Positions 1 through 8,787 are shown, counted from the stretch's first letter. The stretch: 23,222 nt of DNA from CAYGXH01 sp964354485 (GCA_964354485.1 CAYGZY010000203.1:1-23222); one strand, 5' to 3'. Notes: a model not told the origin generated them from the sequence alone. Numbers and translations are program-made.

Positions 1-65
1 TCCTCTTCTATCTTCTTCCCAAATTAAATTACAATAATTGAGCCAGAGTTTTCACACAGTCTGGG

Positions 66-80
66 GAGCTTGGGAACGAG
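66..80 (+). repeat. edge copy of an interspersed hairpin repeat
   Basis: The string gagcttgggaacgag looks like the right half of a hairpin whose left half would read like cattcccaagc. The last bases of the window (23203-23222) show the left half and the first bases of the right half of the same kind of element. Seen only as a sequence match; no function is visible. Confidence 0.35.
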
Positions 81-98
81 AAGAGGAGAGGGTTAGGG

Positions 99-135
99 AG
101 AGGTGAGTATATCAAAATAACAAAAACTCACCTCT
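99..135. repeat. inverted repeat, 10-bp stem, possible terminator
   Basis: Bases 99-108 (agaggtgagt) are the exact reverse complement of 126-135, with a 17-base AT-rich loop. It could end a transcript entering from outside the window, but there is no clean U-tract, so a dispersed palindromic repeat is equally likely. The stretch just before it (80-102) resembles the gagaggg/ttagggag repeat seen around the DUF559 gene at 17458-17496. Confidence 0.45.
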
Positions 136-144
136 TCTGTAATC

Positions 145-185
145 CCCGCCTGACCGCTGGCGGGCAGGCTCCCCTGCAAGGGGAG
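145..185. repeat. two adjoining REP-like palindromes
   Basis: Bases 145-169 form a GC-rich imperfect palindrome ending in ggcgggcaggc; a related copy lies at 7196-7222. It abuts a second hairpin at 169-185, with arms ctcccct and aggggag around a 3-base loop. Both look like short dispersed palindromes rather than parts of a gene. Confidence 0.5.
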
Positions 186-368
186 GATGTTCAGGCTAAG
201 TTCTTAAGAAGCAAATAGCAAGCATGCCCTTTCTCTGCGGTTGTGGTCAGGGAAGAAACTGGGGGATGAGTTAGAACAGGCGGAAATATCGCTGTACTTT
301 TTTCCCTTTTTATCAAGCCCAGTTACTGATAACACCGGCTTTAAAGACAGTTCACCAAACACGACAAA

Positions 369-431
369 CAGCTCCGTAGGAACGAAATGTTTATAGCACA
401 GATTAAATAAGGCGGATAGCTCCAGCGGAGC
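369..431. repeat. REP-like pair around agctcc(n)gga motifs
   Basis: Two related motifs occur here: agctccgtaggaacgaaatg near 370-388 and a hairpin at 419-431 with arms gctcc and ggagc around agc. An 89-codon minus-strand reading frame (204-473) runs through them, has no recognisable domain and no good ribosome binding site, and is best explained by the repeats. No gene is supported in 1-787. Confidence 0.4.
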
Positions 432-541
432 AGCACAAATCCAAGTACGAAAATCATCAATCATAATTAACATTATCCCGATTCATTGATGTGAATTGAA
501 CCCAACAAGAAACCAGTGAATCTGTTTCAACCGCTTCGATG

Positions 542-655
542 GAAACCGTTAAAACGGTTTCATAATTTCGCTTTGTTGATAAGCACCTCGCTAAAGCGAG
601 GTGTTAATGATAACACTGGATTTAAAACCATATAGTTAAAGCGAGGGGTTGATGA
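542..655. repeat. cluster of palindromic repeats with a direct 18-mer
   Basis: Bases 542-550 and 553-561 are perfect 9-bp arms (gaaaccgtt / aacggtttc). Bases 584-592 and 595-603 are a second perfect 9-bp hairpin (cacctcgct / agcgaggtg). The right flank, aaagcgaggtgttaatga (593-610), recurs at 638-655 with two changes. Hairpins followed by a conserved tail resemble REP elements mobilised in trans by REP-associated transposases, but no such transposase gene is in the window. Confidence 0.5.
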
Positions 656-787
656 GATTGGTGAGATCGATAGATCACGATTTCGTGCAGATTCCTAACG
701 ATAGCCGTCGGAATTCTGAGCATCTTCGATATTTTTATGATAAGGATTTGGTTTTCGATATTTTGACGGAAAGAGTAGCTTTGGAAA

Positions 788-2983
788 TTAATAACTCAGT
801 ATATACGTTAACTTCGCTATCAACGTCCGGTTTTTCGTTCTGAGTGTAGTACCTGCATCCCATTGCTCGTTGTAGACAAGGTAAACATCCGATCCCGGCA
901 TGTACCGGTAGTTAAATAGAAAATTAAGGTTGACTTTCTTATCTGCATCGTTCCATTGCACAAATAGTTTATTGAACAAACTCGTCGTGACCGCCCACGT
1001 AACTCTTCCAATTAAGAGGTTGGTCGAAAAGTTTCCATTCTCGAGCGGGAGTCGAATTCTATTATGCTGATACTCCGCCTCAAAGTTCAGGTGAAATGAT
1101 GTTTTCAGCTGCATGCCAAGTTCAAGAGTTTTAATCGTGCCGTTGTAAAATCTTCCCATTTTGCCGGTAATCTTCCCCGATACATCACGGCTTCTATCTG
1201 AGTAAAAATCGGCTACAACACGGGTAAATGAGTACCTTCCCGGCGGAATGGCGGTCTCGTCACGCAGGTGGAAATCCTCTTCGAGTACTTCGGTTTGAAT
1301 CGGTACGCCTAAAAACACCTCACTGCCGTTGTTTAAAACCGTATAGCTCGCCAGGAGATTGTAGCGTGATTGGAGCGATCCGTTCTGGTTGTGATAGTAT
1401 ATGTTTTCATTGAAGATGTATGTCTTTCTGATTCCCAGAATACCAGGCCGGGCGGCAACGGTCGGACTAATGTATATTTTCCTGATTCCGGTGCGTGGCA
1501 TAAAGCCGATTTCCGGGCTGAAATTTTTTTCAACCTTCAGATACTGTGCCTGCAGTTCTATGACATCGGTCATGTAGTTGAGATCGAGATTGCCTGCCCA
1601 ATTATTGCCCACCACACGAGGACCGTCAGTCCTTGCAATAAAACCTCCGACCTGTGCCTGATCGGTAAGGTAAAAGTTCCAGTCAGCGCCGTAGGTTCGG
1701 TTAAAGTTGTTCCTTCCAGCCTGTTTATTGATACCGATCACCCCGATGTTCGAACGGCCGAACACAGGCTGTCGGACACGCAACACGGAGACGTTTGTCA
1801 ATGGCACGTGCATAGCATCGCCGCTGCTACTCCGGAAGTCTTTTCTGTCTGTCCATACGCTCAGGATGCCGAGATCGGTTGCATCGATTTTTCCCGTCAT
1901 ACGCAGTCCGCCGAGCAGGGGGATGCTGACGGTTCCGCCCTCCGAAAGGCCGATTCGTCTGCTGAAGAAGAGGAGAGATGCAGGGTAATTGGGGGAGTAG
2001 CGTTCGCCGAACCAGAAAATCCCTGCCCCTTCGAGGAAGAACTCACGCTTCTCGGGATAGAAGAGATCGAATCTGGTGAGGTTTATCTGTTCCTGGTCAG
2101 CTTCCACCTGCGCAAAATCTGTATTCAGGGAAAGGTCGGCTGTCAGATTCGAGGTGATGCTATACTTTACGTCGAGTCCAACGTTACGCAGTGTGTTTGT
2201 ACCGTCGTCACGGTCCTTTTCAACACCAGCTGCGGCATATGGTTTCACCTGGATACCTATTCCCTGTGTGATGTTTTGGAACCCTGATATATGGCCGAAG
2301 CTGGAAACTTTATATTTGCCGAGGTAGCCATAGTCGCGCAGAACGGGTGTCCAGAATGCTTCTTCCCGATTACGGACGATGAATCTACCGATATTCATTC
2401 CCCATTGTCCACCTCCGCTTTCCGCAAAACGAAGTGTACGGAAAGGGATGGCGATCTCGGCTGACCAACCCGACGCATCGGTAGATGTTTCACAGTACCA
2501 GATTCCATCCCAGTCCCAGTTCAGATTTTCACCCTCGTTACGAACGAGTCCGTCACGCTGCATGCCAAGCGGATTCGTCGAGAAGAAGAAGGCATTGCGT
2601 CCGTCATCAAATGTATCCAACAATATTTCAATACGGTCGTCGTTTTCACTATCGGCATCCCTGCGCATCTCATTCGCTACAATCCTGCCGGAATCCGATT
2701 CATGACAGCGTATGCCAAAGTACAGGTTGTTTTCGTCGAAAGAGATGAAGACCTTTGTCGATTCACTCGCAGGGACACCTTCCTCTGGTTCACGCTGTGT
2801 AAAGCTGCTTATGGACGACGCCATGTGCCAGATTGAATCATTCAGGATACCGTCGATAATTGGTTGGCACTTGCACGGTGAAAGGTAAACCTGATATGAG
2901 TGTAGAGAATCTCCCCGCGCAAACAACTTATTCGCTTCCATGGTAACAATCACCAGGAAAAACATCACTGAAAAGCGTATCAT
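788..2983 (-). CDS. DUF5916 outer-membrane protein with CBM9-like N-terminal domain
   Basis: A 731-residue exported protein. The N-terminus has a short positive start, a hydrophobic run (FSVMFFLVIVTM) and a plausible signal-peptide cleavage after about residue 22. Residues about 35-215 look like the carbohydrate-binding family-9-like domain (IIDGILNDSIW, VFISFDENNLYFGIRC, WSAEIAIPFRTLRF). From about 225 the DUF5916 region follows (LNTDFAQVEADQEQINLTRF, YPEKREFFLEGAGIFWFGE) and continues as alternating beta strands to the C-terminus, as expected of an outer-membrane barrel. Members of this family are common in Bacteroidota; substrate and role are unknown. It lies 96 bases downstream of mfd on the same strand, so read-through is possible, but the functions look unrelated. 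Length is normal for the family. Confidence 0.9.
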   Translation of the reverse strand: MIRFSVMFFLVIVTMEANKLFARGDSLHSYQVYLSPCKCQPIIDGILNDSIWHMASSISSFTQREPEEGVPASESTKVFISFDENNLYFGIRCHESDSGRIVANEMRRDADSENDDRIEILLDTFDDGRNAFFFSTNPLGMQRDGLVRNEGENLNWDWDGIWYCETSTDASGWSAEIAIPFRTLRFAESGGGQWGMNIGRFIVRNREEAFWTPVLRDYGYLGKYKVSSFGHISGFQNITQGIGIQVKPYAAAGVEKDRDDGTNTLRNVGLDVKYSITSNLTADLSLNTDFAQVEADQEQINLTRFDLFYPEKREFFLEGAGIFWFGERYSPNYPASLLFFSRRIGLSEGGTVSIPLLGGLRMTGKIDATDLGILSVWTDRKDFRSSSGDAMHVPLTNVSVLRVRQPVFGRSNIGVIGINKQAGRNNFNRTYGADWNFYLTDQAQVGGFIARTDGPRVVGNNWAGNLDLNYMTDVIELQAQYLKVEKNFSPEIGFMPRTGIRKIYISPTVAARPGILGIRKTYIFNENIYYHNQNGSLQSRYNLLASYTVLNNGSEVFLGVPIQTEVLEEDFHLRDETAIPPGRYSFTRVVADFYSDRSRDVSGKITGKMGRFYNGTIKTLELGMQLKTSFHLNFEAEYQHNRIRLPLENGNFSTNLLIGRVTWAVTTSLFNKLFVQWNDADKKVNLNFLFNYRYMPGSDVYLVYNEQWDAGTTLRTKNRTLIAKLTYILSY

Positions 2984-3079
2984 TTAAAAATCATTCTGGA
3001 GTATTATAAAATGTTTATTAACTACGCAAACGTTCATAAAACGACATCCTTCTTACGAGATAGAAACGGGGAGAGAATA

Positions 3080-6000
3080 TCAATTACGGAATTGATAGAA
3101 CGATATCTCCTCAACCTTCCTCTTCGCCTCAATCAGGTATTCTTTCGGGCTAGTGACCGCAAACTGAGTAAATTGTAAAATTAATTCTTTCCCGCGTTGT
3201 TTAAGGAATACATTTTTTATTTCACCACTGCTGATCTTACCCATCATTCTCTGAAACGGTGAATCTGTATCACCAGATTTGCCATAGAATTGTTCATCCG
3301 TTTCAGGCGGCAATGTGACCATGAGCGTCCGGTTCTTGAGTGAAATTTTATGAAAACGAGCCCGCGATGCACAGATTCGCACCTCAACGAGTTGAAGCAG
3401 GTTTTCAACCTCCTCAGGATACTCTCCGAACCGGTCACGAAGCTCTTCCCGCATCGATCGTACATCATCCTCGTTCGCCGTACCATAGAGTCGGCGATAT
3501 ATATCTAGCCGCTCAGAATCCGATTCAATATAGAAATCGGGAATGAGAGCTTCCACATCTGCTTCAATTGTCGTTTCGGTCTTCGACTCAATTCCGCCCG
3601 CAGACAAGCGACCATCTTCCACAAATGCTTTGAATTCTTCCTGTTTCAACTCCTCGACTGACTCTCTGACGATTCTTTCATACATTTCGAAGCCCATTTC
3701 CATGATGAAACCCGACTGTTCTGCACCGAGGAGATTGCCGGCGCCGCGGATTTCAAGGTCCCGCATGGCAAGATTGAAACCGGAACCAAGCTCCGTAAAC
3801 TCTTCAATCGCCTGGAGGCGACGCAATGTTGGTCTCGGTAAAACATTAAGCGGCGGGACGAGAAAGTAGGCATATGCCTGCACGTTAGTCCTCCCCACGC
3901 GTCCCCTCAGCTGATATAATTCTGCGAGACCAAACCTGTCTGCTCGGTTGATAATAATTGTGTTGACATTAGGAATATCCAGGCCTGATTCTATAATTTT
4001 TGTGCACACTAACACATCGAATTTTCTTTCCAGAAAATCAACCATCGCCCTTTCCAGCTGGTGACCGCTCATCTGTCCGTGCGCGATGCCGACCCGCGCT
4101 TCCGGCACATAGGATTTCACCTGCGCGGCAACGGCATCGATATTCTGAACTCTGTCATGCACGAAGTAAACCTGTCCGCCTCTGTGAATTTCCTTTAGAA
4201 TCGCTCCCTGCATAACGTGCCACTGTGTCCTTCGTCCATCTTCGGCCGGTATTATCTCGGTTTCTATCGGCAACCGGTTGCGAGGAGGGGTAGCCATTAA
4301 CGACAAGTCGCGTGCTCCGATGAGGGAAAAGTGCAGAGTTCTCGGAATCGGTGTGGCAGTCATTGCGAGCGTATCTACTGATGTTTTTAATTTCCGGAGT
4401 TTTTCTTTTGCAGAAACCCCGAAACGGTGCTCCTCATCAATGATAAGAAGACCTAAATTCTTGATCGTAATATCTTTCGAGAGGAGCCGGTGTGTTCCGA
4501 TAATAATGTCGATGGAACCTTTCATCAGCTCAGCCACTATTCGTTGCTGCTCCTTCTTCGACTTGAAGCGTGTGATGTTTTCCACCCTCGTCGTGTAACG
4601 ATTGAGCCGGTCTAGGAAAGTATTATAATGCTGAAGCGCCAGTATCGTCGTAGGAACGAGCACCGCAACCTGCTTTCCGCTCATCACCGCCTTGAACGCC
4701 GCACGAACTGCAATTTCCGTTTTCCCGAATCCCACATCACCGCAGATCAGCCGATCCATTGGTGAAGGATTTTCCATATCACGTTTTACATCGTGAGTCG
4801 TCGCAGTCTGGGCGGGAGTATCTTCGTACATGAACGACGCCTCGAGCTCCTTTTGCCAGTGTGTATCGAGAGAGAAAGCCGTGCCCTGCTCGCTCTTCCG
4901 TCTTGCATAAAGCTGGATCAGATCCCGTGCGATGTCTTTGATTCGACCCTTAGCCCGCGCTTTAGTCTTTTCCCACTCGGCGCCGCCAAGTCTGTGAAGC
5001 TTAGGAACATGACCTTCGTTCGAAGAATACTTCTGAACGCGGTTGATGTAGTTTAGATTGACGTAGAGGATATCATTCTCGAGAAACAAGAGTTTCATTA
5101 CTTCCTGTTCGACACTTCCTACCTTTATTTTAGTAAGACCCGCAAATTCACCGATGCCGTGATCGACATGAACAACATAATCGCCCGGTTTCAATTGACG
5201 CATTTCCTTTTCGGAAAATCCCCTAAACCGCCTGCGCTTCACGAGGGCACGGTGTTTCAGCCGGCCGAATATTTCGTGTTCCGTCAGCAGCGCCAGTCTT
5301 GCGGATGGGAATGTAAATCCGGAGTGGACGGCGTGAGGGAGGTACACAGGATTTATATTTGACAAATCGCCCAACTGAAGTCCGATTGAATCATCCTTCG
5401 CACCCGCAAGAGATTCAGGGCTGGTGATCACTTCATCTATCAGTTCTTTCAGACGATCGGATTCATCTTTTGTATCACTCGCAAGATAAACAGTAAAATT
5501 TTCTACTGCCAGTTGTCCGATGTGCTTAACGAGGAGCCCGATCCTGCCGTGGAATAGGGACTGCCGCACCGAGGCAAAATCGATTTCATCTTCACCGGAG
5601 TTACCTGATAAACCATCTCCCGTCAGACTTGAACTAACGAGCATCCGCAATTGAGATGCCCGGTGGAACAGCTCGCTGTAGGTAAGGAGAGGCGGCCCAC
5701 CGTCGCGAGAAATATCACCGATCTCACGCTCAATAAGGGAAGGTTCATCGAAAAGAACAATTGCATCATCGGTCAGATAATCGAAGAGCGATGCGGTTGG
5801 AGTCAGTGTGCTATTCGTTCTGCTTACCGAAAGGTCGGGGACAATGCTCACCGACGATAACTCGCGGATCGACCTCTGAGAGAGAATATCGAACTCACGA
5901 ATGGATTCAACCGTGTTGCCCCAGAATTCACAGCGAACGGGATTTTCTCCTATGTATGGAAATGCATCGATAATTCCTCCGCGGACGGCAAAGTCGCCGT

Positions 6001-6511
6001 ATGTTTCCACAAAACTTTTCCGCTCAAATCCCATCTCCTCGAGCCGTACGAGGAGTTTCGGGAAATCAAGACCACTGTGTAATGTAATCTCAATAATGTT
6101 CTCCGTGAACTGGTCGGGTGTCGGCACTTTTTCAGCAATTGATTCGGGGGATGCAACTACGAGCAGGTGCTTGCGGAGCGTGAGTGTTTTCAGAGTTTCA
6201 ATCTGTCCAATCGAAGAAGTCACATCGATTGCCTCTGCATGGTGGGTTGGTCGCGCACCAAAGTAAAGAACATCCTGTTCACCGATGAGGAGTGCACAGT
6301 CGTCACGCAATGTTTCAGCCCTGTCTCTGTCGGATGCAATCAAGACAACCTGCTTTTTCAGATCTCTGAAAATCTCCGCGCATATGAAGGCAAGGAGTGA
6401 ACCGGCTGCTCGTCTGAGAGGAAGAATCCCTCCGGCAGTGAGACTTTTCAGCCGGGCCATCAGTTGAGTGATTTGTTCTGACTGAGCTATATTTCTCGAA
6501 ATTTCTTCCAT
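3080..6511 (-). CDS. mfd: transcription-repair coupling factor Mfd
   Basis: A 1143-residue cytoplasmic DNA translocase that removes RNA polymerase stalled at lesions and recruits UvrA. The UvrB-like N-terminal part contains ETYGDFAVRGGIIDAFP near residue 170. The RNA-polymerase-interacting CarD-like domain is near 445-500 (LKPGDYVVHVDHGIGEF). Helicase motifs follow: Walker A GDVGFGKTE near 590, DEEH near 692, TATPIPRT just after, and QLRGRVGR near 868. The C-terminal TRCF domain ends the protein. Length matches full-size Mfd (about 1150). The start has no strong ribosome binding site, but the N-terminal residues suit the family. No internal break was seen. Confidence 0.97.
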   Translation of the reverse strand: MEEISRNIAQSEQITQLMARLKSLTAGGILPLRRAAGSLLAFICAEIFRDLKKQVVLIASDRDRAETLRDDCALLIGEQDVLYFGARPTHHAEAIDVTSSIGQIETLKTLTLRKHLLVVASPESIAEKVPTPDQFTENIIEITLHSGLDFPKLLVRLEEMGFERKSFVETYGDFAVRGGIIDAFPYIGENPVRCEFWGNTVESIREFDILSQRSIRELSSVSIVPDLSVSRTNSTLTPTASLFDYLTDDAIVLFDEPSLIEREIGDISRDGGPPLLTYSELFHRASQLRMLVSSSLTGDGLSGNSGEDEIDFASVRQSLFHGRIGLLVKHIGQLAVENFTVYLASDTKDESDRLKELIDEVITSPESLAGAKDDSIGLQLGDLSNINPVYLPHAVHSGFTFPSARLALLTEHEIFGRLKHRALVKRRRFRGFSEKEMRQLKPGDYVVHVDHGIGEFAGLTKIKVGSVEQEVMKLLFLENDILYVNLNYINRVQKYSSNEGHVPKLHRLGGAEWEKTKARAKGRIKDIARDLIQLYARRKSEQGTAFSLDTHWQKELEASFMYEDTPAQTATTHDVKRDMENPSPMDRLICGDVGFGKTEIAVRAAFKAVMSGKQVAVLVPTTILALQHYNTFLDRLNRYTTRVENITRFKSKKEQQRIVAELMKGSIDIIIGTHRLLSKDITIKNLGLLIIDEEHRFGVSAKEKLRKLKTSVDTLAMTATPIPRTLHFSLIGARDLSLMATPPRNRLPIETEIIPAEDGRRTQWHVMQGAILKEIHRGGQVYFVHDRVQNIDAVAAQVKSYVPEARVGIAHGQMSGHQLERAMVDFLERKFDVLVCTKIIESGLDIPNVNTIIINRADRFGLAELYQLRGRVGRTNVQAYAYFLVPPLNVLPRPTLRRLQAIEEFTELGSGFNLAMRDLEIRGAGNLLGAEQSGFIMEMGFEMYERIVRESVEELKQEEFKAFVEDGRLSAGGIESKTETTIEADVEALIPDFYIESDSERLDIYRRLYGTANEDDVRSMREELRDRFGEYPEEVENLLQLVEVRICASRARFHKISLKNRTLMVTLPPETDEQFYGKSGDTDSPFQRMMGKISSGEIKNVFLKQRGKELILQFTQFAVTSPKEYLIEAKRKVEEISFYQFRN

Positions 6512-6587
6512 TTATACATTAATAAAAAGACTTCCTGATCGAATGAAAACACCTCACCCTTACCGACACGTATGGGAGTACTTTTAA

Positions 6588-6648
6588 CCGGCTGTTGCCG
6601 GATTAGTTGCTCCGAAATGACAGTAAGGGCTAACCGCTGACACGCGGT
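6588..6648. repeat. two small GC-rich hairpins in the mfd/arfB divergent gap
   Basis: Bases 6588-6601 form ccggc-tgtt-gccgg, and 6633-6648 form accgc-tgacac-gcggt. They lie in the 224-base gap between the divergent mfd and arfB genes. They may be leader structure or dispersed repeats; I could not place convincing promoters here. Confidence 0.3.
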
Positions 6649-6735
6649 AAAAGGAAACATAACAAAGAATACCTGTAGATGCAATTAGGCCGAGGGCTTT
6701 GGTGCAAAAGTCGCGGCAATTTCGTACGTTCTACC

Positions 6736-7170
6736 ATGACGGAGCGCCTCATAATACAGCATGCGTTAATAATTCCACTCTCCGAGTTACGCTTCAGATA
6801 CTCACGGAGTGGTGGAAAGGGCGGGCAGAACGTAAATAAAGTCGAGACAAAAGTAGAGTTACTGTTCGATATCGTAAGCTCACCGAATCTGTCGGAGAAT
6901 CAGCGGGACCTCATCCTCAGGAATCTCAAATCACACATTGATGCGGATGGAATGCTTCATATTGTCTCTCAGCAGTCACGCAGTCAGTGGAAAAACCGGG
7001 AGATCGTTAAGAAAAGGTTCGTTGCTCTTCTGCAATCTGCACTACGGATACGCAGGAAGCGACGTGCAACGAAAACACCTGCCGGTGCGATAGAGATGAG
7101 GTTGAAGGAGAAAAAAAGCAGGGGTTACCTGAAAGAGACGCGGAAGAAAAATTTTAGAGATATTGACTAG
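6736..7170 (+). CDS. arfB: peptidyl-tRNA hydrolase ArfB (GGQ ribosome-rescue factor)
   Basis: A 144-residue member of the class-I release factor GGQ family without a codon-recognition domain, as in ArfB/YaeJ. It would hydrolyse peptidyl-tRNA on ribosomes stalled at mRNA ends. The GGQ tripeptide is at residues 29-31 in SRSGGKGGQNVNK, followed by VETKVEL. The C-terminus is a long basic tail (RRKRRATKTP, KEKKSRGYLKETRKKNF) of the sort that enters the empty mRNA channel. The frame is open upstream to an ATG at 6679, but the 19 extra residues do not resemble the family, so I chose the ATG at 6736, which gives the usual length of about 140. Neither start has a clear ribosome binding site. It stands alone, divergent from mfd and convergent with the thyX side. 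Confidence 0.9.
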   Translation: MTERLIIQHALIIPLSELRFRYSRSGGKGGQNVNKVETKVELLFDIVSSPNLSENQRDLILRNLKSHIDADGMLHIVSQQSRSQWKNREIVKKRFVALLQSALRIRRKRRATKTPAGAIEMRLKEKKSRGYLKETRKKNFRDID

Positions 7171-7186
7171 CTCAAGTCTCTCAGTG

Positions 7187-7271
7187 TTCTCTGCGCCCGT
7201 CTGAACGCCGTAGGCGGGCAGGCCTTTGCGTTTTAGTTTTTTAATCGCAGAGACGCAGAGTGCGCAGAGAA
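7187..7271. repeat. left repeat block of the GxxExxY locus
   Basis: Bases 7187-7196 (ttctctgcgc) pair exactly with 7262-7271 (gcgcagagaa). The block ends in a 31-bp unit (7241-7271) that recurs without a mismatch at 7776-7806 and contains three copies of cgcagag. A REP-like palindrome (about 7196-7222) splits the block between ctctgcg and cctttgcg. A diverged partial copy (ttaatcgcggaggcgcaga) follows at 7301-7319. Confidence 0.8.
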
Positions 7272-7331
7272 TTTAATCTTATCTTTCCGTTTCAGATTTT
7301 TTAATCGCGGAGGCGCAGATTACACAAAGGA

Positions 7332-7709
7332 TTACAAATTATTCACCACTCGCTTTATACCCATCGTTAATTGTTCAACATGGAAGTTAATCACTAATCC
7401 CAGCCGTTTATCTAAGAGGCGAAGGTATGTAAGTAATTGAGCATAAACAATTGGTGGGACAAAATCGATTGCTTTCAATTCGACGATCACTTTTTTCTCA
7501 ACAAGAAAGTCGAGTCGGTAGCCGCAATCGAGTTTGATATCACGGTATACCAATGGAATAGCTTTTTGTCTATCAAATGAAAGACCTTGTGCACCCATTT
7601 CTGCGGCCAAGCATTCCTCATAAGCACTTTCAAGTAATCCAGGACCAAGAGATCGGTGCACTTCTATTGCGCATCCAATTACTAGCGCAGAAATATCATT
7701 TTCTTTCAT
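7332..7709 (-). CDS. GxxExxY family PDDEXK nuclease-like protein
   Basis: A 125-residue protein of the GxxExxY family (PDDEXK_3). The naming motif is GLLESAY (residues 24-30). A PDDEXK-type core is visible as D67 in YRLDFLV and E77-x-K79 in VIVELKAID, so the likely activity is metal-dependent DNA cleavage; this is not proven for the family. The GGGGGGAGG tract next to the ATG can act as ribosome binding site. The gene is intact. It lies downstream of thyX on the same strand, with the 31-bp repeat unit on both sides. Its job in the cell is unknown; a selfish or defence role is possible. Confidence 0.88.
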   Translation of the reverse strand: MKENDISALVIGCAIEVHRSLGPGLLESAYEECLAAEMGAQGLSFDRQKAIPLVYRDIKLDCGYRLDFLVEKKVIVELKAIDFVPPIVYAQLLTYLRLLDKRLGLVINFHVEQLTMGIKRVVNNL

Positions 7710-7729
7710 GCCTCCCCCCTTTTTTCAAT

Positions 7730-7806
7730 CTCTGCGTTCCTCAGCGACCTTTGCGTCTCCGCGTTTCATGAAAACTTAATCGCAGAGACGCAGAGTGCGC
7801 AGAGAA
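7730..7806. repeat. right repeat block of the GxxExxY locus
   Basis: Starts with ctctgcgttcctcagcgacc, continues with ctttgcgtctccgcg, and ends in the exact 31-bp unit (7776-7806) also found at 7241-7271. The two halves are loosely inverted to one another (ctctgcg against cgcagag), so the block can fold on itself as the left block can. Confidence 0.8.
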
Positions 7807-7810
7807 CTTT

Positions 7811-8674
7811 TTATTTTTTCAGCTTAAGTCTTTGTATTTTTTCCAGAAATTCATCTGCCTCGAGGCCGGTAAGTCCGTACTGCCGCAGTGATTCCTTCGT
7901 TACTTTGGTAAATTCCAGATTATCGGCGAGAACTGATAATTCCATCTTCGAAAAATGCTCGCCGTACAATTGGTAATCTTCAAACGCTTCCCATGCCATC
8001 GGTGCGATTCGCTTGACGATCTCTGCCATCGCCTCAGCAAAGATGCGTATCTCGTACTGTGCATGCTTATCGAGACGCAGTCGAAGAAAATGAAGGCAGT
8101 TGTGCAGATCGATCTTCCAGTACCACTCTGTGTAGAGCGAGAGCGGCAGGTTGATGCGTGCCAGCTCACGAGCAATATCATCCTTCAGGAACTCTTCATA
8201 GTGTTCATACGTGTAGCGCTGATCGGTAAGCAGTACATCGAGCACCTTCTGTCGAAGTTCTGCCGGCACTTCATCGTCTGACCGTCCCTGTTTATTCCGC
8301 GCACTCTGCTTTTTGATCGCCCCGGCATCCGGGACGTAGAATTCATCCTTCATAATCGAGTAGCGACCTGACAGTTCATTGACATTTGCTGTCCGATGGC
8401 GTATCCACTGCCTCGCCACGAAGATCGGAAGCTTTATATGGAACTTTAATTCCACCATTTCGAACGGTGTCGTATGCAGATGCCGCATCAGGTAACGAAG
8501 AAGGATCCGGTCCTCGCTTCCTGATTTTGTTCCTTTGCCGTACGACACACGTGCCGCCTGTACAATCGACTCATCGCCGCCCATATAGTCGACAAGGCGC
8601 ACAAATCCGGCGTTTAAACATTTAAACTCCTTATCGAGAATTTCTTCTGCTTGTGTAGTTGTCACATGTGCCAT
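7811..8674 (-). CDS. thyX: flavin-dependent thymidylate synthase ThyX
   Basis: A 287-residue FAD enzyme that methylates dUMP to dTMP using methylene-tetrahydrofolate and NADPH. The ThyX signature RHRTANVNELSGRYS starts at residue 92. Other family features are HTTPFEMVELKFHI before it and LHNCLHFLRLRLDKHAQYEI in the C-terminal half. The frame is open to a TTG at 8704 and another ATG at 8683. I chose the ATG at 8674 because GGATGAG lies just upstream. ThyX normally replaces ThyA, so this organism probably makes dTMP by this route. A repeat unit of the GxxExxY locus ends just before the stop codon. Confidence 0.95.
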   Translation of the reverse strand: MAHVTTTQAEEILDKEFKCLNAGFVRLVDYMGGDESIVQAARVSYGKGTKSGSEDRILLRYLMRHLHTTPFEMVELKFHIKLPIFVARQWIRHRTANVNELSGRYSIMKDEFYVPDAGAIKKQSARNKQGRSDDEVPAELRQKVLDVLLTDQRYTYEHYEEFLKDDIARELARINLPLSLYTEWYWKIDLHNCLHFLRLRLDKHAQYEIRIFAEAMAEIVKRIAPMAWEAFEDYQLYGEHFSKMELSVLADNLEFTKVTKESLRQYGLTGLEADEFLEKIQRLKLKK

Positions 8675-8787
8675 AGATCTCATCCATAATGATTCGGTTC
8701 TCAATGTACTACTTCAACAAAGAAAATCCAATATTATTTTGCATGGGTAACAGGTAGGTGTACGAATTATATTTGATAAAAAGAAAT

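Larger units (their letters stand above)
7187..7806. mobile_element. putative repeat-framed GxxExxY cassette
   Basis: One small PDDEXK-like gene (7332-7709) lies between two repeat blocks that share an exact 31-bp direct repeat and several ctctgcg/cgcagag inverted units. The right block ends five bases before the stop codon of thyX. There is no transposase or integrase, so the mode of movement is unknown. Calling the unit mobile is inference from the exact repeats and from the sporadic occurrence of GxxExxY genes. Confidence 0.4.

Noticed and set aside
204..473. 89-codon minus-strand ORF near the left edge
   Set aside because: It runs through REP-like motifs (agctccgtagga, gctccagcggagc), has no recognisable domain and no good ribosome binding site.
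649..843. 64-codon plus-strand ORF beginning at the REP-like tail
   Set aside because: It overlaps the 3' end of the DUF5916 gene on the other strand, starts inside a repeat tail, and has no family resemblance.
1370..2287. 305-codon plus-strand ORF
   Set aside because: It is antisense to the middle of the DUF5916 gene, whose frame gives clear domain motifs; the antisense product looks random.
7241..7806. CRISPR array made of the cgcagag repeats
   Set aside because: Only two 31-bp copies with a gene between them, no regular spacers and no cas genes.
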